Source: Agromyces sp. CF514
GTDB taxonomy: Bacteria; Actinomycetota; Actinomycetes; Actinomycetales; Microbacteriaceae
Assembly (NCBI RefSeq): GCF_900113185.1
Contig: NZ_FOZD01000001.1
Coordinates: 1,674,001-1,738,000, forward strand
Reading direction: 5' to 3'
DNA: 64,000 nucleotides
The notes beneath the pieces are model-generated. The model ran no database searches. It had not been told where the DNA came from and saw only the letters and a list, made by a program, of their open reading frames with translations. The number at the start of each line of letters is the position of its first letter. Position 1 is the first letter of the stretch. The position numbers and the translations under genes are program-made. Shown in pieces: positions 24,078 through 32,479 of the stretch.

Positions 24078-24977
24078 ATGACTGAACGCATCACCAAGGC
24101 AGTGATCCCGGCAGCCGGCCTCGGCACTCGATTCCTCCCCGCGACCAAGGCGATGCCGAAGGAGATGCTCCCGGTCGTCGACAAGCCCGCGATCCAGTAC
24201 GTCGTCGAGGAGGCGGTCGCGGCCGGTCTCGACGACGTGCTCATGATCATCGGGCGCAACAAGAACGCCCTGGCCAACCACTTCGACCGCGTGACCGAAC
24301 TCGAGCACACCCTCGAGACGAAGGGCGACGACTCGAAGCTCTCGAAGGTCAAGGAGTCCAGCGACCTCGCCGACGTGCACTTCGTGCGCCAGGGCGACCC
24401 GAAGGGGCTCGGGCACGCGGTGCTCCGCGCCCGCAAGCACGTCGGCAACGAGTCCTTCGCCGTGCTGCTCGGCGACGACCTCATCGACGCGCGCGATCCG
24501 CTGCTGACCCGCATGCTCGAGGTGCACGCCGAACGCGACGCCACCGTCGTCGCCCTGCTCGAAGTCGACCCCGACAGCATCCACCTCTACGGCGCCGCTG
24601 CCGTCGAGGCGACCGACGAGGGCGACGTCGTGCGCATCACCGGGCTCGTCGAGAAGCCGGCGAAGGAGGTCGCTCCCTCCAACTACGCCGTGATCGGCCG
24701 CTACGTGCTGAAGCCCGAGGTGTTCGAGGTGCTCGAGCGCACCGAACCGGGCAAGGGCGGCGAGATCCAGCTGACCGACGCGCTCATGGAGATGGCCGGC
24801 GACGTCGAGGCCACCGGCGGCGTCTACGGCGTCGTGTTCCGCGGTCGCCGCTACGACACGGGCGACAAGCTCGACTACATCAAGGCGGTCGTGCAGCTCG
24901 CTGCCGACCGCGACGACCTCGGCCCCGAGCTCAAGCCCTGGCTGGCCGAGTACGTCGCCGGGCTCGGGCGCGCCTGA
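24078..24977 (+). CDS. galU: UTP-glucose-1-phosphate uridylyltransferase
   Basis: A 299-residue GalU that makes UDP-glucose for envelope polysaccharides. N-terminal nucleotide loop PAAGLGTRFLPATKAMPKEM, DKPAIQYVVEEAV, LLGDDLIDA (metal Asp) and LVEKPAKEVAPSNYAVIGRY with the catalytic lysine. Full length. It heads galU-acetyltransferase-sepX, a conserved actinobacterial neighbourhood; the acetyltransferase starts 2 bases after its stop. Confidence 0.97.
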   Translation: MTERITKAVIPAAGLGTRFLPATKAMPKEMLPVVDKPAIQYVVEEAVAAGLDDVLMIIGRNKNALANHFDRVTELEHTLETKGDDSKLSKVKESSDLADVHFVRQGDPKGLGHAVLRARKHVGNESFAVLLGDDLIDARDPLLTRMLEVHAERDATVVALLEVDPDSIHLYGAAAVEATDEGDVVRITGLVEKPAKEVAPSNYAVIGRYVLKPEVFEVLERTEPGKGGEIQLTDALMEMAGDVEATGGVYGVVFRGRRYDTGDKLDYIKAVVQLAADRDDLGPELKPWLAEYVAGLGRA

Positions 24978-24979
24978 CG

Positions 24980-25642
24980 ATGGCGGCCGCCGCGATCCCG
25001 ACGCTCCGCGACGGCGAGCTCGTCGTGCGCCCCATCCGGGCCCGCGATGCCAAGCAACTCGAACGCGTACTGCTCGACAACCGCGCCTGGCTGCGTCAAT
25101 GGGAGGCGACGTATCCCGGCGGCGGCACGATCATCGACACGCGTGCGAGCATCCGCAACCTGCTCGCGCACTCGCGCGCCGGCCACGCCCTGCCGTTCCT
25201 GCTCGAGGTCGACGGCGAGATCGTCGGGCAGCTGAACGTCTCGTCGATCGCCTACGGGTCGCTGTCGTCGGCATCCATCGGCTACTGGGTCGCGCAGAGC
25301 GCCGCGGGCCACGGCATCACGCCGACGGCCGTCGCGCTCGCCACCGACTACTGCTTCCAGGTGCTGCGCCTGCATCGCATCGAGATCTGCATCCGTCCCG
25401 AGAACGGACCGTCGCTGAGGGTCGTCGAGAAGCTCGGGTTCCGCTACGAGGGGCTCCGCCGACGCTTCATCCACATCGACGGCGCATGGCGCGACCACTT
25501 CTCGTTCGCGCTCGTCGCCGAAGAGGTGCCGGGCGGCGTCCTGAAGCGGTGGCGCGACGGCCGGGTGCCGATCGATGCCGCGCGCATCCCTGCCGAGGAC
25601 CGCACGGCGGCAGCGCACCCGCTTCGCGTCTCCGATCGCTGA
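24980..25642 (+). CDS. GNAT acetyltransferase, RimJ/RimL type
   Basis: A 220-residue acetyltransferase that would transfer acetyl from acetyl-CoA to an amine, in RimJ to the N-terminus of a ribosomal protein. GNAT elements: LVVRPIRARDAKQLERVL, QLNVSSIAYGSLSSASIGYW, the CoA loop SAAGHGITPTAVALATDYCF, and RPENGPSLRVVEKLGFRYEG. ATG 24980 comes 2 bases after the galU stop, so it is in the same operon. The C-terminal 25 residues extend beyond the domain. Target unknown. Confidence 0.9.
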   Translation: MAAAAIPTLRDGELVVRPIRARDAKQLERVLLDNRAWLRQWEATYPGGGTIIDTRASIRNLLAHSRAGHALPFLLEVDGEIVGQLNVSSIAYGSLSSASIGYWVAQSAAGHGITPTAVALATDYCFQVLRLHRIEICIRPENGPSLRVVEKLGFRYEGLRRRFIHIDGAWRDHFSFALVAEEVPGGVLKRWRDGRVPIDAARIPAEDRTAAAHPLRVSDR

Positions 25643-25683
25643 CACGCCCGAGCCTGCGCGCGACATCCGTCGGCCGTGTCCCA

Positions 25684-25689
25684 TAGCCT
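25684..25689 (+). promoter_or_regulatory. -10 box (TAGCCT) of sepX
   Basis: TAGCCT ends 6 bases before ATG 25696, so sepX can be transcribed on its own as a leaderless mRNA in addition to read-through from galU. Confidence 0.45.
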
Positions 25690-25695
25690 CTTCAC

Positions 25696-26745
25696 ATGGG
25701 TGTGATCGGCGGGGGTCTGCTCGTGGCAGTGGCCGCGGCATTGTGGATCGCGTACCTCATGCCCATCTGGCTGCGACGGCGGCAGTACCTGGCGACCGAG
25801 CGCAACGCGGTTCGGCTGCAGCAGACGCTGCGCATCCTCGCCGAGACCTCCGAGACGCCCGAGCCCGTGCTCATCGAGGCCAACGCCCGGCAGGTCGCGC
25901 TGCAGCAGAAGGTGCTGCGCGAGCACGAGCGCACGGCGCGTCTCGAGGCGCAGACCTCTGAGCGACTCGCGATCGCCGAGCGCAAGGCCGCCGAGATCGC
26001 GGCGGGTGCCGCGGTCGAAGCCGCCGCGGAGGTCGTCGCACAGGCTCGAGAGCTCGCGCATGCGCGTACCGAGCCGATCGAGACCGTAGTGCCGGATGCT
26101 GCGCCGACCGTCGCGTCGAGCAAGGACGCCGCGCCGGCGAACCGGGCTTCGCGCCGCACGTTGCGTCGTCGTCGCGCGCTGTGCTCGCTGACGCTGCTGC
26201 TCGGCCTGCTGACGGCGACCGGCGGCCTCGTCGCGCTCGCCCTCGGAGCTTCGCCGTTCATCGCCCTCGGCGGCGCGGTGGCGGCCGTGCTCGCCTTCGG
26301 CGGGCTCGTCGCGCTCGCCCGCGTGCGGCCGTCTGCGCCCGTCGCAGTGCCAGTGGAGCGCCGGATCGCCGAGCCGTTCGAGCCGGTCGAGCTGGCCGAC
26401 GAGGTGCGGCACGACGAGGGCTGGACCCCGCGCCCGTTGCCGAAGCCGCTCACGCTCTCGCGCGGCACGATCGCGGCGACGGCGATGGCCTCGATCGAGG
26501 CTGCTGCCGAGCTCCAGCGCATCGCTGCCGAGGCGGAGCGGGCGAAGCGCATCGACGAGCTCGCGACGCCCGTGCGCACGATCGTGCCCGCCGCACCGGC
26601 GCCGGCCGCGCGGGCCGAGGCCGACGCCGTCGAGGCGGCTCCAGAGCCCGTGAGCCCCTACGCGGGCATGGGCGTGGTCGGCGAGCCGCAGCGCCGCTTC
26701 GGCGACCTCGACGCCGTGCTGCAGCGCCGGCGCAAGGTCGGCTGA
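25696..26745 (+). CDS. sepX: SepX/GLPR-like divisome membrane protein
   Basis: A 349-residue actinobacterial membrane protein. The N-terminus (LLVAVAAALWIAYLMPIWLR, followed by RTLRIL-like RLQQTLRILAE) matches the SepX/GLPR signature of one transmembrane helix and a conserved juxtamembrane segment. A long Ala/Glu coiled coil (about 70-125) follows, then a hairpin of two membrane helices (about 163-212) and a disordered tail ending RRFGDLDAVLQRRRKVG. In Streptomyces and Corynebacterium this family stabilises the FtsZ ring and binds the gephyrin-like protein Glp. The galU-rimJ synteny is kept, but the glp/moeA gene is absent here. Assignment rests on N-terminus, topology and synteny. Confidence 0.75.
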   Translation: MGVIGGGLLVAVAAALWIAYLMPIWLRRRQYLATERNAVRLQQTLRILAETSETPEPVLIEANARQVALQQKVLREHERTARLEAQTSERLAIAERKAAEIAAGAAVEAAAEVVAQARELAHARTEPIETVVPDAAPTVASSKDAAPANRASRRTLRRRRALCSLTLLLGLLTATGGLVALALGASPFIALGGAVAAVLAFGGLVALARVRPSAPVAVPVERRIAEPFEPVELADEVRHDEGWTPRPLPKPLTLSRGTIAATAMASIEAAAELQRIAAEAERAKRIDELATPVRTIVPAAPAPAARAEADAVEAAPEPVSPYAGMGVVGEPQRRFGDLDAVLQRRRKVG

Positions 26746-26780
26746 ACGGTCGACGAGCCGGCGCGAGGTGTGGTCAGAAC

Positions 26781-26796
26781 CACCCTTCGCAGGGTG
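26781..26796 (+). terminator. Hairpin after sepX
   Basis: CACCCT-TCGC-AGGGTG, a perfect 6-bp stem 36 bases after the sepX stop and just before the tRNA-Ala -10 box. Confidence 0.45.
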
Positions 26797-26797
26797 A

Positions 26798-26803
26798 TAG
26801 GCT
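26798..26803 (+). promoter_or_regulatory. -10 box (TAGGCT) of tRNA-Ala
   Basis: TAGGCT ends 11 bases before the mature tRNA 5' end, like TAGGAT ahead of tRNA-Arg. Confidence 0.45.
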
Positions 26804-26814
26804 CGTACTCGCTC

Positions 26815-26887
26815 GGGCCCATGGCGCAGTTGGTAGCGCGTCTCGTTCGCAATGAGAAGGTCGGGGGTTCGAATCCCCCTGGGTCCA
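26815..26887 (+). tRNA. tRNA-Ala (anticodon CGC)
   Basis: Acceptor GGGCCCA pairs with TGGGTCC (one G-U), D stem GCGC/GCGC, anticodon stem TCTCG/TGAGA around loop TTCGCAA (anticodon CGC, reading GCG), T arm GGGGG-TTCGAAT-CCCCC, discriminator A 26887 followed by a genomically encoded CCA at 26888-26890. A strong terminator follows at once. Confidence 0.96.
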
Positions 26888-26896
26888 CCAGCACCA

Positions 26897-26926
26897 GAAT
26901 CGCCCCGGAGAAATCCGGGGCGATTC
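26897..26926 (+). terminator. Terminator of tRNA-Ala
   Basis: Perfect 13-bp stem GAATCGCCCCGGA / TCCGGGGCGATTC with a GAAA tetraloop, followed by CTGTTTC. This is the best terminator in the window. Confidence 0.85.
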
Positions 26927-26986
26927 CTGTTTCGCCGGGTTTCGCCTTCGTCGCGATGCTCCGGATCCTTCGAGGCCCGATGCGGG

Positions 26987-27100
26987 TCAGGAACAGCGGT
27001 CGACCAGCTCGTACGACTGCGAGCCCCGCTTCGTGAACGTCGCCCCGCCGATGCGGTAGGTCCTGACCACGGCCGGCGGCCCGTGGCATCCGTCCTCCAC
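26987..27100 (-). pseudogene. Possible short coding remnant beside tRNA-Ala
   Basis: A frame on the complement ending at 26987 gives 37 residues from GTG 27100 whose C-terminal part reads like real protein (VVRTYRIGGATFTKRGSQSY, then ELVDRCS). There is no good start or ribosome site and the sequence upstream is Arg/Pro-rich. It may be the decayed end of a gene lost near the tRNA, or chance. The rest of the spacer to 27135 shows nothing else. Confidence 0.2.
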
Positions 27101-27135
27101 AGCCGTGGCTCCTCCGGTCTCGGAATCATGCGGCG

Positions 27136-27141
27136 TAGGCT
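27136..27141 (+). promoter_or_regulatory. -10 box (TAGGCT) of the 27149 MFS gene
   Basis: TAGGCT ends 7 bases before ATG 27149, which favours this start over the in-frame ATG at 27128 that precedes the box. Confidence 0.5.
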
Positions 27142-27148
27142 GGCACGG

Positions 27149-28639
27149 ATGTCGCAGCCACCGCTCACCAGGTCGATCCCCGTCTCCGAGCAGCATCGGT
27201 GGCGCGCGTACTGGATCTGCGTCGGGGTCGCGGCGCTCACGATCCTCGACCTGTCGAAGGTCAACGTGGGGCTGCCGTCGATCGAGTCCGCGTTCGACGC
27301 CTCGGCGACGCAGTTGCAGCTCATCGTCGCCGGCTACGTGCTCACGTTCGGCCTCACCCTCGTGCCGGCCGGGCGCATCGGCGACCAGCGCTCGCGCAAG
27401 ACGCTGTTCGTCACGGGCCTCAGCCTCTTCCTCGTCACGAGCCTCATCGCCGCCCTCGCCCCGAACATCACCGTGCTGCTGGTGGCACGGCTCGCGCAGG
27501 GCGTCGCGGCCGGCATCCAGATGCCGCAGGTGCTCGGCATCATCCAGGAGCTCTTCCGCGGCAAGGAGCGCGGCCGCGCCTTCGGGCTCTTCGGGGCCGT
27601 GATCGGCCTCGCGACGGCCTTCGGCCCGACGCTCGGCGGACTCATGATCGCGATCGGCGGCCCGACCGACGGGTGGCGCGGCATCTTCCTCATCAACGTG
27701 CCGCTCGTGGTCGTCGCGCTCGTGCTCGCGATCTGGTTCCTGCCCGTGACCCGCCGCCCGTCGACCGACCCGCTCTCGCTCGATCCGGTCGGGCTGACGC
27801 TCTTCGCGGTGACCGTGCTGGCGCTCATGTGGCCGTTCCTGTTCACCACGGGTTCGCCGAGCGACAATCCCGCCCGGTGGTGGGTGCTGGTGGTGTTCGT
27901 GCTCGGGCTCATCGGGTTCCTCTCGTGGGAACGGCGCTACGCGGCATCCGGTAGGCAGCCGCTCGTGCCGCTCGCCCTGTTCGGGGTCGCGTCCTTCCGC
28001 AACGGCATCTCGCTCGCGAGCGTCTACTTCGCGGCGATCCCGTCGATGTTCCTGCTCACGACGCTCTACCTGCAGGACGGACTGGGGCTCGAAGCCGTGT
28101 TCGCGGGCATGGTCAGCATCGGCTTCGCCCTCGTGAGCGCGATCGCCTCATGGGTCGGCGGCAACCTCGTGAACCGGTTCGGGCGGCCGCTCGTCGTCGT
28201 CGGCCTCGTGCTGCTGCTCGTCGGCATCGGCCTGCTCGTGCTCGTCGCGATCACGACGCCGGCCGAGATCACGCCGTGGGCCATGGCCGGGGCGATGGCC
28301 ATCGCGGGCGCGGGCGGCGGGCTCGTGGTCTCGCCGAACCAGACGCTCACGCTCATGGAGATCCCCGTGAAGCAGGGCGGCCTCGCCGGCTCGGTCGGGC
28401 AGCTCGGTCAGCGCATCGGCACCGCGATCGGCACGGCGGTCACGCTGTCGCTGTTCTACTCGACGATCTACCGGGAGTCCGAGGGCCGGCCCGATCTCGA
28501 GGTGTACCACCACGCGTACGGCTACGGCATGCTCGCGGTGGCCGTGCTCATCGCGATCGCGTTCGGCATCGGCGTGGCCGACCTCGGTTCTCGGCGTCGG
28601 CAGCGGTCGCAGGGCGACGACGCGGCAGCGGTCGGGTAG
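27149..28639 (+). CDS. MFS multidrug exporter, 14-TM DHA2 type
   Basis: A 496-residue major facilitator protein with about 14 membrane helices. Motif A-like loop GRIGDQRSRKTLFV follows TM2, and motif C-like GLATAFGPTLGGLM lies in TM5, both typical of drug:H+ antiporters of the DHA2/EmrB group; a proline-rich central loop separates the halves. Substrate cannot be predicted. It stands alone after tRNA-Ala. Confidence 0.88.
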   Translation: MSQPPLTRSIPVSEQHRWRAYWICVGVAALTILDLSKVNVGLPSIESAFDASATQLQLIVAGYVLTFGLTLVPAGRIGDQRSRKTLFVTGLSLFLVTSLIAALAPNITVLLVARLAQGVAAGIQMPQVLGIIQELFRGKERGRAFGLFGAVIGLATAFGPTLGGLMIAIGGPTDGWRGIFLINVPLVVVALVLAIWFLPVTRRPSTDPLSLDPVGLTLFAVTVLALMWPFLFTTGSPSDNPARWWVLVVFVLGLIGFLSWERRYAASGRQPLVPLALFGVASFRNGISLASVYFAAIPSMFLLTTLYLQDGLGLEAVFAGMVSIGFALVSAIASWVGGNLVNRFGRPLVVVGLVLLLVGIGLLVLVAITTPAEITPWAMAGAMAIAGAGGGLVVSPNQTLTLMEIPVKQGGLAGSVGQLGQRIGTAIGTAVTLSLFYSTIYRESEGRPDLEVYHHAYGYGMLAVAVLIAIAFGIGVADLGSRRRQRSQGDDAAAVG

Positions 28640-28685
28640 CTTCGTCACCGACCGCCGGTCCGGACGCCTCGGCGGCGCCCGTGGC

Positions 28686-29417
28686 TCAGGCGATCGCGAG
28701 GATCCGCGTGCGTTCGGGCTTGTCGTAGTGCTCGAGCGCGGCGCGCAGGGCGATGCGCGGCATCGCGGCGGTCCGTGGTTCGAGGAACGTCGTGAGCCGG
28801 TCGCGATCCACGTCGCCGGCGGTCCGCAGCACCCACCCGAGCGCCTTCGCGACGTAGGGTTCGGAGTCGGCGGCGACCACGTCGGCGATCGCGTAGGCGT
28901 CGTCGAGCTCGCCCCGCTTGAGGAACGCGAAGGTCGCCACGAGCGCGGTGCGGCGCTCCGGCCACGCATCGGATGCCGCGAGTGCGCGCAGCGGAGCACG
29001 GTCGCGTTCGAGCAGCCAGCCGCCGACGACGTCTCGCGCCGCGAGGTCGACGAGATCCCACTGGTCGATGCGGTCGTGGCGGCGCAGGTAGAGCTCGTAG
29101 AGCTCGTGCCGGCGGGTCTCGGACGTGCGGCGATGCGCCGCCGACTTGCCCATGATGCTGCACGCGAGCGCACGGACCTCATGGGTGGGCACCTCGAGCA
29201 GTGCCTCGAGGTCGGCGGCCGGCAGGTCGAGGGCGGTCTTGGCGAGGTCGAACACCTGGCCCATGCGCACGCCGATGAAGGGCGCCGACTCGTCGGGCGG
29301 GAAGTACCGCGTGTACTTCTGCCGCTCCTCGGCGCTGGCGAGCGCCTCGAGCCGCGCGATCAGCGCGGTGGCATCGACCTGAGCCTCCGAATGGGTCGGC
29401 CCCGCGGCATCCGTCAT
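28686..29417 (-). CDS. DNA alkylation repair protein, AlkD-like HEAT-repeat fold
   Basis: A 243-residue all-helical protein of the AlkC/AlkD-like DNA glycosylase family (YFPPDESAPFIGVRMGQVFD, DQWDLVDLAARDVVGGWL, KRGELDDAYAIADVVAADSE, VAKALGWVLRTAG). AlkD removes positively charged alkylated bases. The Trp-Asp pair of the substrate cleft is represented by the QWDLVD segment. ATG 29417 follows GGAGGGGG. It is followed, in convergent orientation, by the 27149 MFS gene, and lies 25 bases after the upstream MFS gene's stop. Family good; glycosylase activity not certain. Confidence 0.82.
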   Translation of the reverse strand: MTDAAGPTHSEAQVDATALIARLEALASAEERQKYTRYFPPDESAPFIGVRMGQVFDLAKTALDLPAADLEALLEVPTHEVRALACSIMGKSAAHRRTSETRRHELYELYLRRHDRIDQWDLVDLAARDVVGGWLLERDRAPLRALAASDAWPERRTALVATFAFLKRGELDDAYAIADVVAADSEPYVAKALGWVLRTAGDVDRDRLTTFLEPRTAAMPRIALRAALEHYDKPERTRILAIA

Positions 29418-29442
29418 CTCGCGCCCCCTCCCGCGCACGGCG

Positions 29443-30906
29443 TCAGCTTACGGCAGCGGCCTCTCGCACCTCGGGAGCGTCGGAGAACGCGAGCTTCGGC
29501 ACGAACGCCAGCAGCACGACCGACACGGCCGCGGTGAGGCCGCACACGATCCAGACGGTGAGGTAACCCGAGAGCGAACCCGCCGTGCCCTCGGCGCCGT
29601 CTGCGGCGCCGCCTCCAATGACGTGGCTCGCGAGCGCGATGCCGAACACGCACGACGCGATCGCGCCACCGACCGTCTTGACCGAGTTCGTGAGCCCCGT
29701 CGCGACCCCCGTCTGCGTCGGCGGGGCGGCAGCCGCCGCGGCCGCCGGGAGGGCTGCGACGAGCGCACCCGAGCCGATGCCCGCGATGACCATGTTCGTG
29801 AGCGCCTGCGCGTAGGTGTCGTGCAGGGGCACGAAGAGCAGGTAGCCGATCGCGACGAGCGAGGACGCGAGCATGAGCGTGATGCGGGGCGTGAGCCGGC
29901 GTGCGACCGACGAGTACGACAGCGCGCCGGCGATCATCGCGATGAGGTAGACGCCGATGAGCAGCGACGTCTGGAAGCCCTGTGTTCCGAGTCCGTATCC
30001 GTAGACCTCGGGGTCGGTGCGCGCGAACGTCGAGAGCGGGGCCTGCGCGCCGAGCACGCTGACGCCGAACAGGCCGGCGGTGATGAACACCGGACGCAGC
30101 GACGGCGAGGCGAACATGCGCACGTCGATGAGCGGGTCGTCGTGGCGCAGCTCGAACCGGGCGAAGACCGCGCCGAGCGCGACGCCGAGCACGATGAGTC
30201 CCCACGAGAGCGGATCGCCGACGCCGTTCAGTCGCAGGAAGCTGAGGCCGCCCGTGACGGCGAGCAGCGCGAGCGAGATGAGGACGAGGCCCACGGAGTC
30301 GAGACGGCCGCCGGTGAGCTCGGGCGACTCCTTCACGCCGAAGACGATGACGAAGAAGCAGGCCGTGACCGCGATCGCCGGGATCAGCAGCACGACCGTG
30401 AGCGGCAGTGCGTCGATGAGCGCGCCGCCGGCGAGCGCACCGGTGATCGCGCCGATCTCGAGCGCTGCGACGAGCACGCCGGCCGACTTCATCGTGAGCG
30501 ACGCCGGGTGCCCGGCCCGGCGCGAGCGCGACCAGATGAGCGCGATCTCGAGCGGCAGCCAGACGACGTAGAAGCCCTGCAGCGCCCACGCCGCGAGGAA
30601 CACGGCGAACGAGTCGGTGAACGGCAGCACGAACGACGCGGCCGCCGTGATGGCCGTCGACCACACGAGCATGCGCTTGTGGCCCACCATGTCGCCGAGC
30701 TTCGCGAAGGCGGGCACCACGAGCGCCGACAGCATGAGCTGCGTGCCCTCGAGCCAGTTCACGTCGGCGTCGTGGATGCCGAGGTGCCGCGCGATGTCGG
30801 TGAGCATGGGCGTGTAGAAGCCCTGCAGGATGCCGCTCGTGAACTCCACGAACGCGAGGAATCCGACGATCGCGGCCAGGGGTCCGAGGCTGACGGCACG
30901 CGGCAT
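29443..30906 (-). CDS. MFS transporter (14-TM)
   Basis: A 487-residue major facilitator protein with about 14 helices: N-terminal AIVGFLAFVEFTSGILQGF, motif A-like KLGDMVGHKRMLVW, and a central loop ELTGGRLDSVGLV. The Pro/Ala-rich stretch LPAAAAAAAPPTQTG is in a late loop. ATG 30906 follows GAAGGAG. A near-perfect LacI/GalR-type operator at 30951-30964 overlaps its promoter, hinting at control by sugar availability, so it may export or import a carbohydrate-related compound rather than a drug; this is inference. Confidence 0.85.
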   Translation of the reverse strand: MPRAVSLGPLAAIVGFLAFVEFTSGILQGFYTPMLTDIARHLGIHDADVNWLEGTQLMLSALVVPAFAKLGDMVGHKRMLVWSTAITAAASFVLPFTDSFAVFLAAWALQGFYVVWLPLEIALIWSRSRRAGHPASLTMKSAGVLVAALEIGAITGALAGGALIDALPLTVVLLIPAIAVTACFFVIVFGVKESPELTGGRLDSVGLVLISLALLAVTGGLSFLRLNGVGDPLSWGLIVLGVALGAVFARFELRHDDPLIDVRMFASPSLRPVFITAGLFGVSVLGAQAPLSTFARTDPEVYGYGLGTQGFQTSLLIGVYLIAMIAGALSYSSVARRLTPRITLMLASSLVAIGYLLFVPLHDTYAQALTNMVIAGIGSGALVAALPAAAAAAAPPTQTGVATGLTNSVKTVGGAIASCVFGIALASHVIGGGAADGAEGTAGSLSGYLTVWIVCGLTAAVSVVLLAFVPKLAFSDAPEVREAAAVS

Positions 30907-30950
30907 CGGGGGCTCCTTCGGGTTGGGGGTGGATACACCCTAAGCCCTCG

Positions 30951-30964
30951 TGGGAGCGCTCCAA
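30951..30964. promoter_or_regulatory. LacI/GalR-family operator (CebR type)
   Basis: TGGGAGCGCTCCAA differs at one position from TGGGAGCGCTCCCA, the known site of actinobacterial CebR-like LacI repressors. It lies 45-58 bases before the MFS start, at the -35 position relative to candidate -10 boxes TATCCA (complement 30930-30935) or TAGGGT (complement 30937-30942). Confidence 0.6.
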
Positions 30965-31008
30965 CGCCGAGCGGACGGCGTGATGGTCACGCTTCGATCA
31001 CACCTGGT

Positions 31009-31039
31009 CGGATGCCGCGACGGGCCGCCGCGGCATCCG
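31009..31039. terminator. Terminator hairpin after the M20 peptidase gene
   Basis: CGGATGCCGCG (31009-31019) and CGCGGCATCCG (31029-31039) form a perfect 11-bp stem with a 9-base loop. Built from both orientations of the window's most frequent word; it lies 39 bases after the M20 stop on the complement. Confidence 0.6.
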
Positions 31040-31077
31040 GAACCCACGCGTCAGGCGTGCCGGTTCGAGCGCTGAGG

Positions 31078-32448
31078 TCAGGCCTCGAGCGACTCGATGA
31101 GCGCCCGGTGGAACCGCTCGCCGCGCTCGAGGCTGTCGAACGTGACGGACTCGTCGACGCCGTGGATCGCCGCACGCTGCGCGGCCGTCATGGCGAGCGG
31201 TGCGAAGCGGAACACGGCGGGCGAGAACCGGTGGAACCAGCGCGAGTCGGTCGCCGCCATCACGAGGTACGGCGCGGTGATCGCCTCGGGATACGACGCG
31301 GCGACGGCCGCCTCGATCGCGTGGAATGCGGGGCTGTCGGTCGCGGACTCGGGGGAGGGGTCGTTGCCGTCGAGCACGGTCACGCTCACGTGCCGGTCGC
31401 GGATGACGCGTCGCACCCGCGCGGCGGTGCCCTCGACGGTCTCGCCCGGCGCGATGCGCAGGTTCAGCACGGCGGCCGCCTGCGACGGGAGCACGTTGTG
31501 CGCGGTGCCGCCCTCGAGCATCGTCGCCGCGACGGTCGTGTGCACGATGGCCGCCGGTTCGCCGCCGAGCCTCGCGAACACCCGGGCCGTGACCCAGGGC
31601 ATCGCGGTCAACGCCTGCAGCAGCACCCTGGGGGCGCCCTTCGTGTGCGGCGTGAAGCTGCGCAGCATCGCGCGCGCCGAGACCGGCACGCGCTTCGGGA
31701 ACGGGTTCGGGTGCAGTCGGTGCACCGCGCGTGCGATGCGGTCGGTCGGGGTGTTCGTCGGCGGCGCCGACGCATGCCCGCCCTTGCTCTCGGCCTCGAG
31801 GCGCAGCGACACGATGCCCTTCTCGCCGACGCCGACCATGGCCGCGGGCACCTTGACGAACGGCAGCGGCGCGTCGACGATCGCGCCGCCCTCGTCGAGC
31901 ACGAGCCACGGCGTGATGCCGCGCTCGTGGAAGAGATCGGCGATCGCGCGGCCGGCGCTGCCGTGGTCCTCCTCGTTGCCGCCGAACGAGAGGTACACGT
32001 CGCGGGCGGGAACGAAGCCGTCGGCGAGCAGGTTCTCGACCGCCTCGAGCAGCACGAGCATCGGGCCCTTGTCGTCGAGCGCGCCCCGGCCCCACACCGA
32101 GCCGTCGTGGATGCGGCCCTCGAACGGCGGGAAGGTCCAGCCGTCGGCCTCGACTGCGGGCACCACGTCGTAGTGGGCCATGAGCACGAGCGGGTCGGCG
32201 TCGCTCGCACCTCGCCAGTGGAAGAGCAGGCCGAGCTCATGCGGCTGCTCGAGCGCGAGGTGCTCGTGCACGAGCGGGTACAGCTCGGCCAGCAGGTCGC
32301 GGAACGCGTCGAAGTCGCCCATGCCGCGCTGCTCCAGCTCGGCCGACACGGTCGGCAGGGCGATCATGCGGGAGAGGCGTTCGGGGGCGCCGAGGCGGAC
32401 GGTGGGCGCGGTGGGGGCGACCACGGGGGTGTGGGCGGAGTCGGGCAT
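31078..32448 (-). CDS. M20/M25/M40-family zinc metallopeptidase
   Basis: A 456-residue two-domain amidohydrolase/peptidase. Metal ligands: His in LVLMAHYDVVP, bridging Asp in WGRGALDDKGP, Glu-Glu in GGNEEDHGS, Asp in LVLDEGGA and a C-terminal His in AAIHGVDESV; the lid/dimerisation domain (about 215-330) starts at ESKGGHASAPP. Members hydrolyse peptides or acylated amino acids. ATG 32448 is supported by TACGCT (complement 32456-32461) 7 bases upstream. No signal peptide, so cytosolic. Confidence 0.9.
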   Translation of the reverse strand: MPDSAHTPVVAPTAPTVRLGAPERLSRMIALPTVSAELEQRGMGDFDAFRDLLAELYPLVHEHLALEQPHELGLLFHWRGASDADPLVLMAHYDVVPAVEADGWTFPPFEGRIHDGSVWGRGALDDKGPMLVLLEAVENLLADGFVPARDVYLSFGGNEEDHGSAGRAIADLFHERGITPWLVLDEGGAIVDAPLPFVKVPAAMVGVGEKGIVSLRLEAESKGGHASAPPTNTPTDRIARAVHRLHPNPFPKRVPVSARAMLRSFTPHTKGAPRVLLQALTAMPWVTARVFARLGGEPAAIVHTTVAATMLEGGTAHNVLPSQAAAVLNLRIAPGETVEGTAARVRRVIRDRHVSVTVLDGNDPSPESATDSPAFHAIEAAVAASYPEAITAPYLVMAATDSRWFHRFSPAVFRFAPLAMTAAQRAAIHGVDESVTFDSLERGERFHRALIESLEA

Positions 32449-32455
32449 GCGACCC

Positions 32456-32461
32456 AGCGTA
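32456..32461 (-). promoter_or_regulatory. -10 box (TACGCT) of the M20 gene
   Basis: Ends 7 bases before ATG 32448 on the complement; leaderless arrangement. Confidence 0.45.
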
Positions 32462-32479
32462 CGACGGCCGAAAGCCGGA

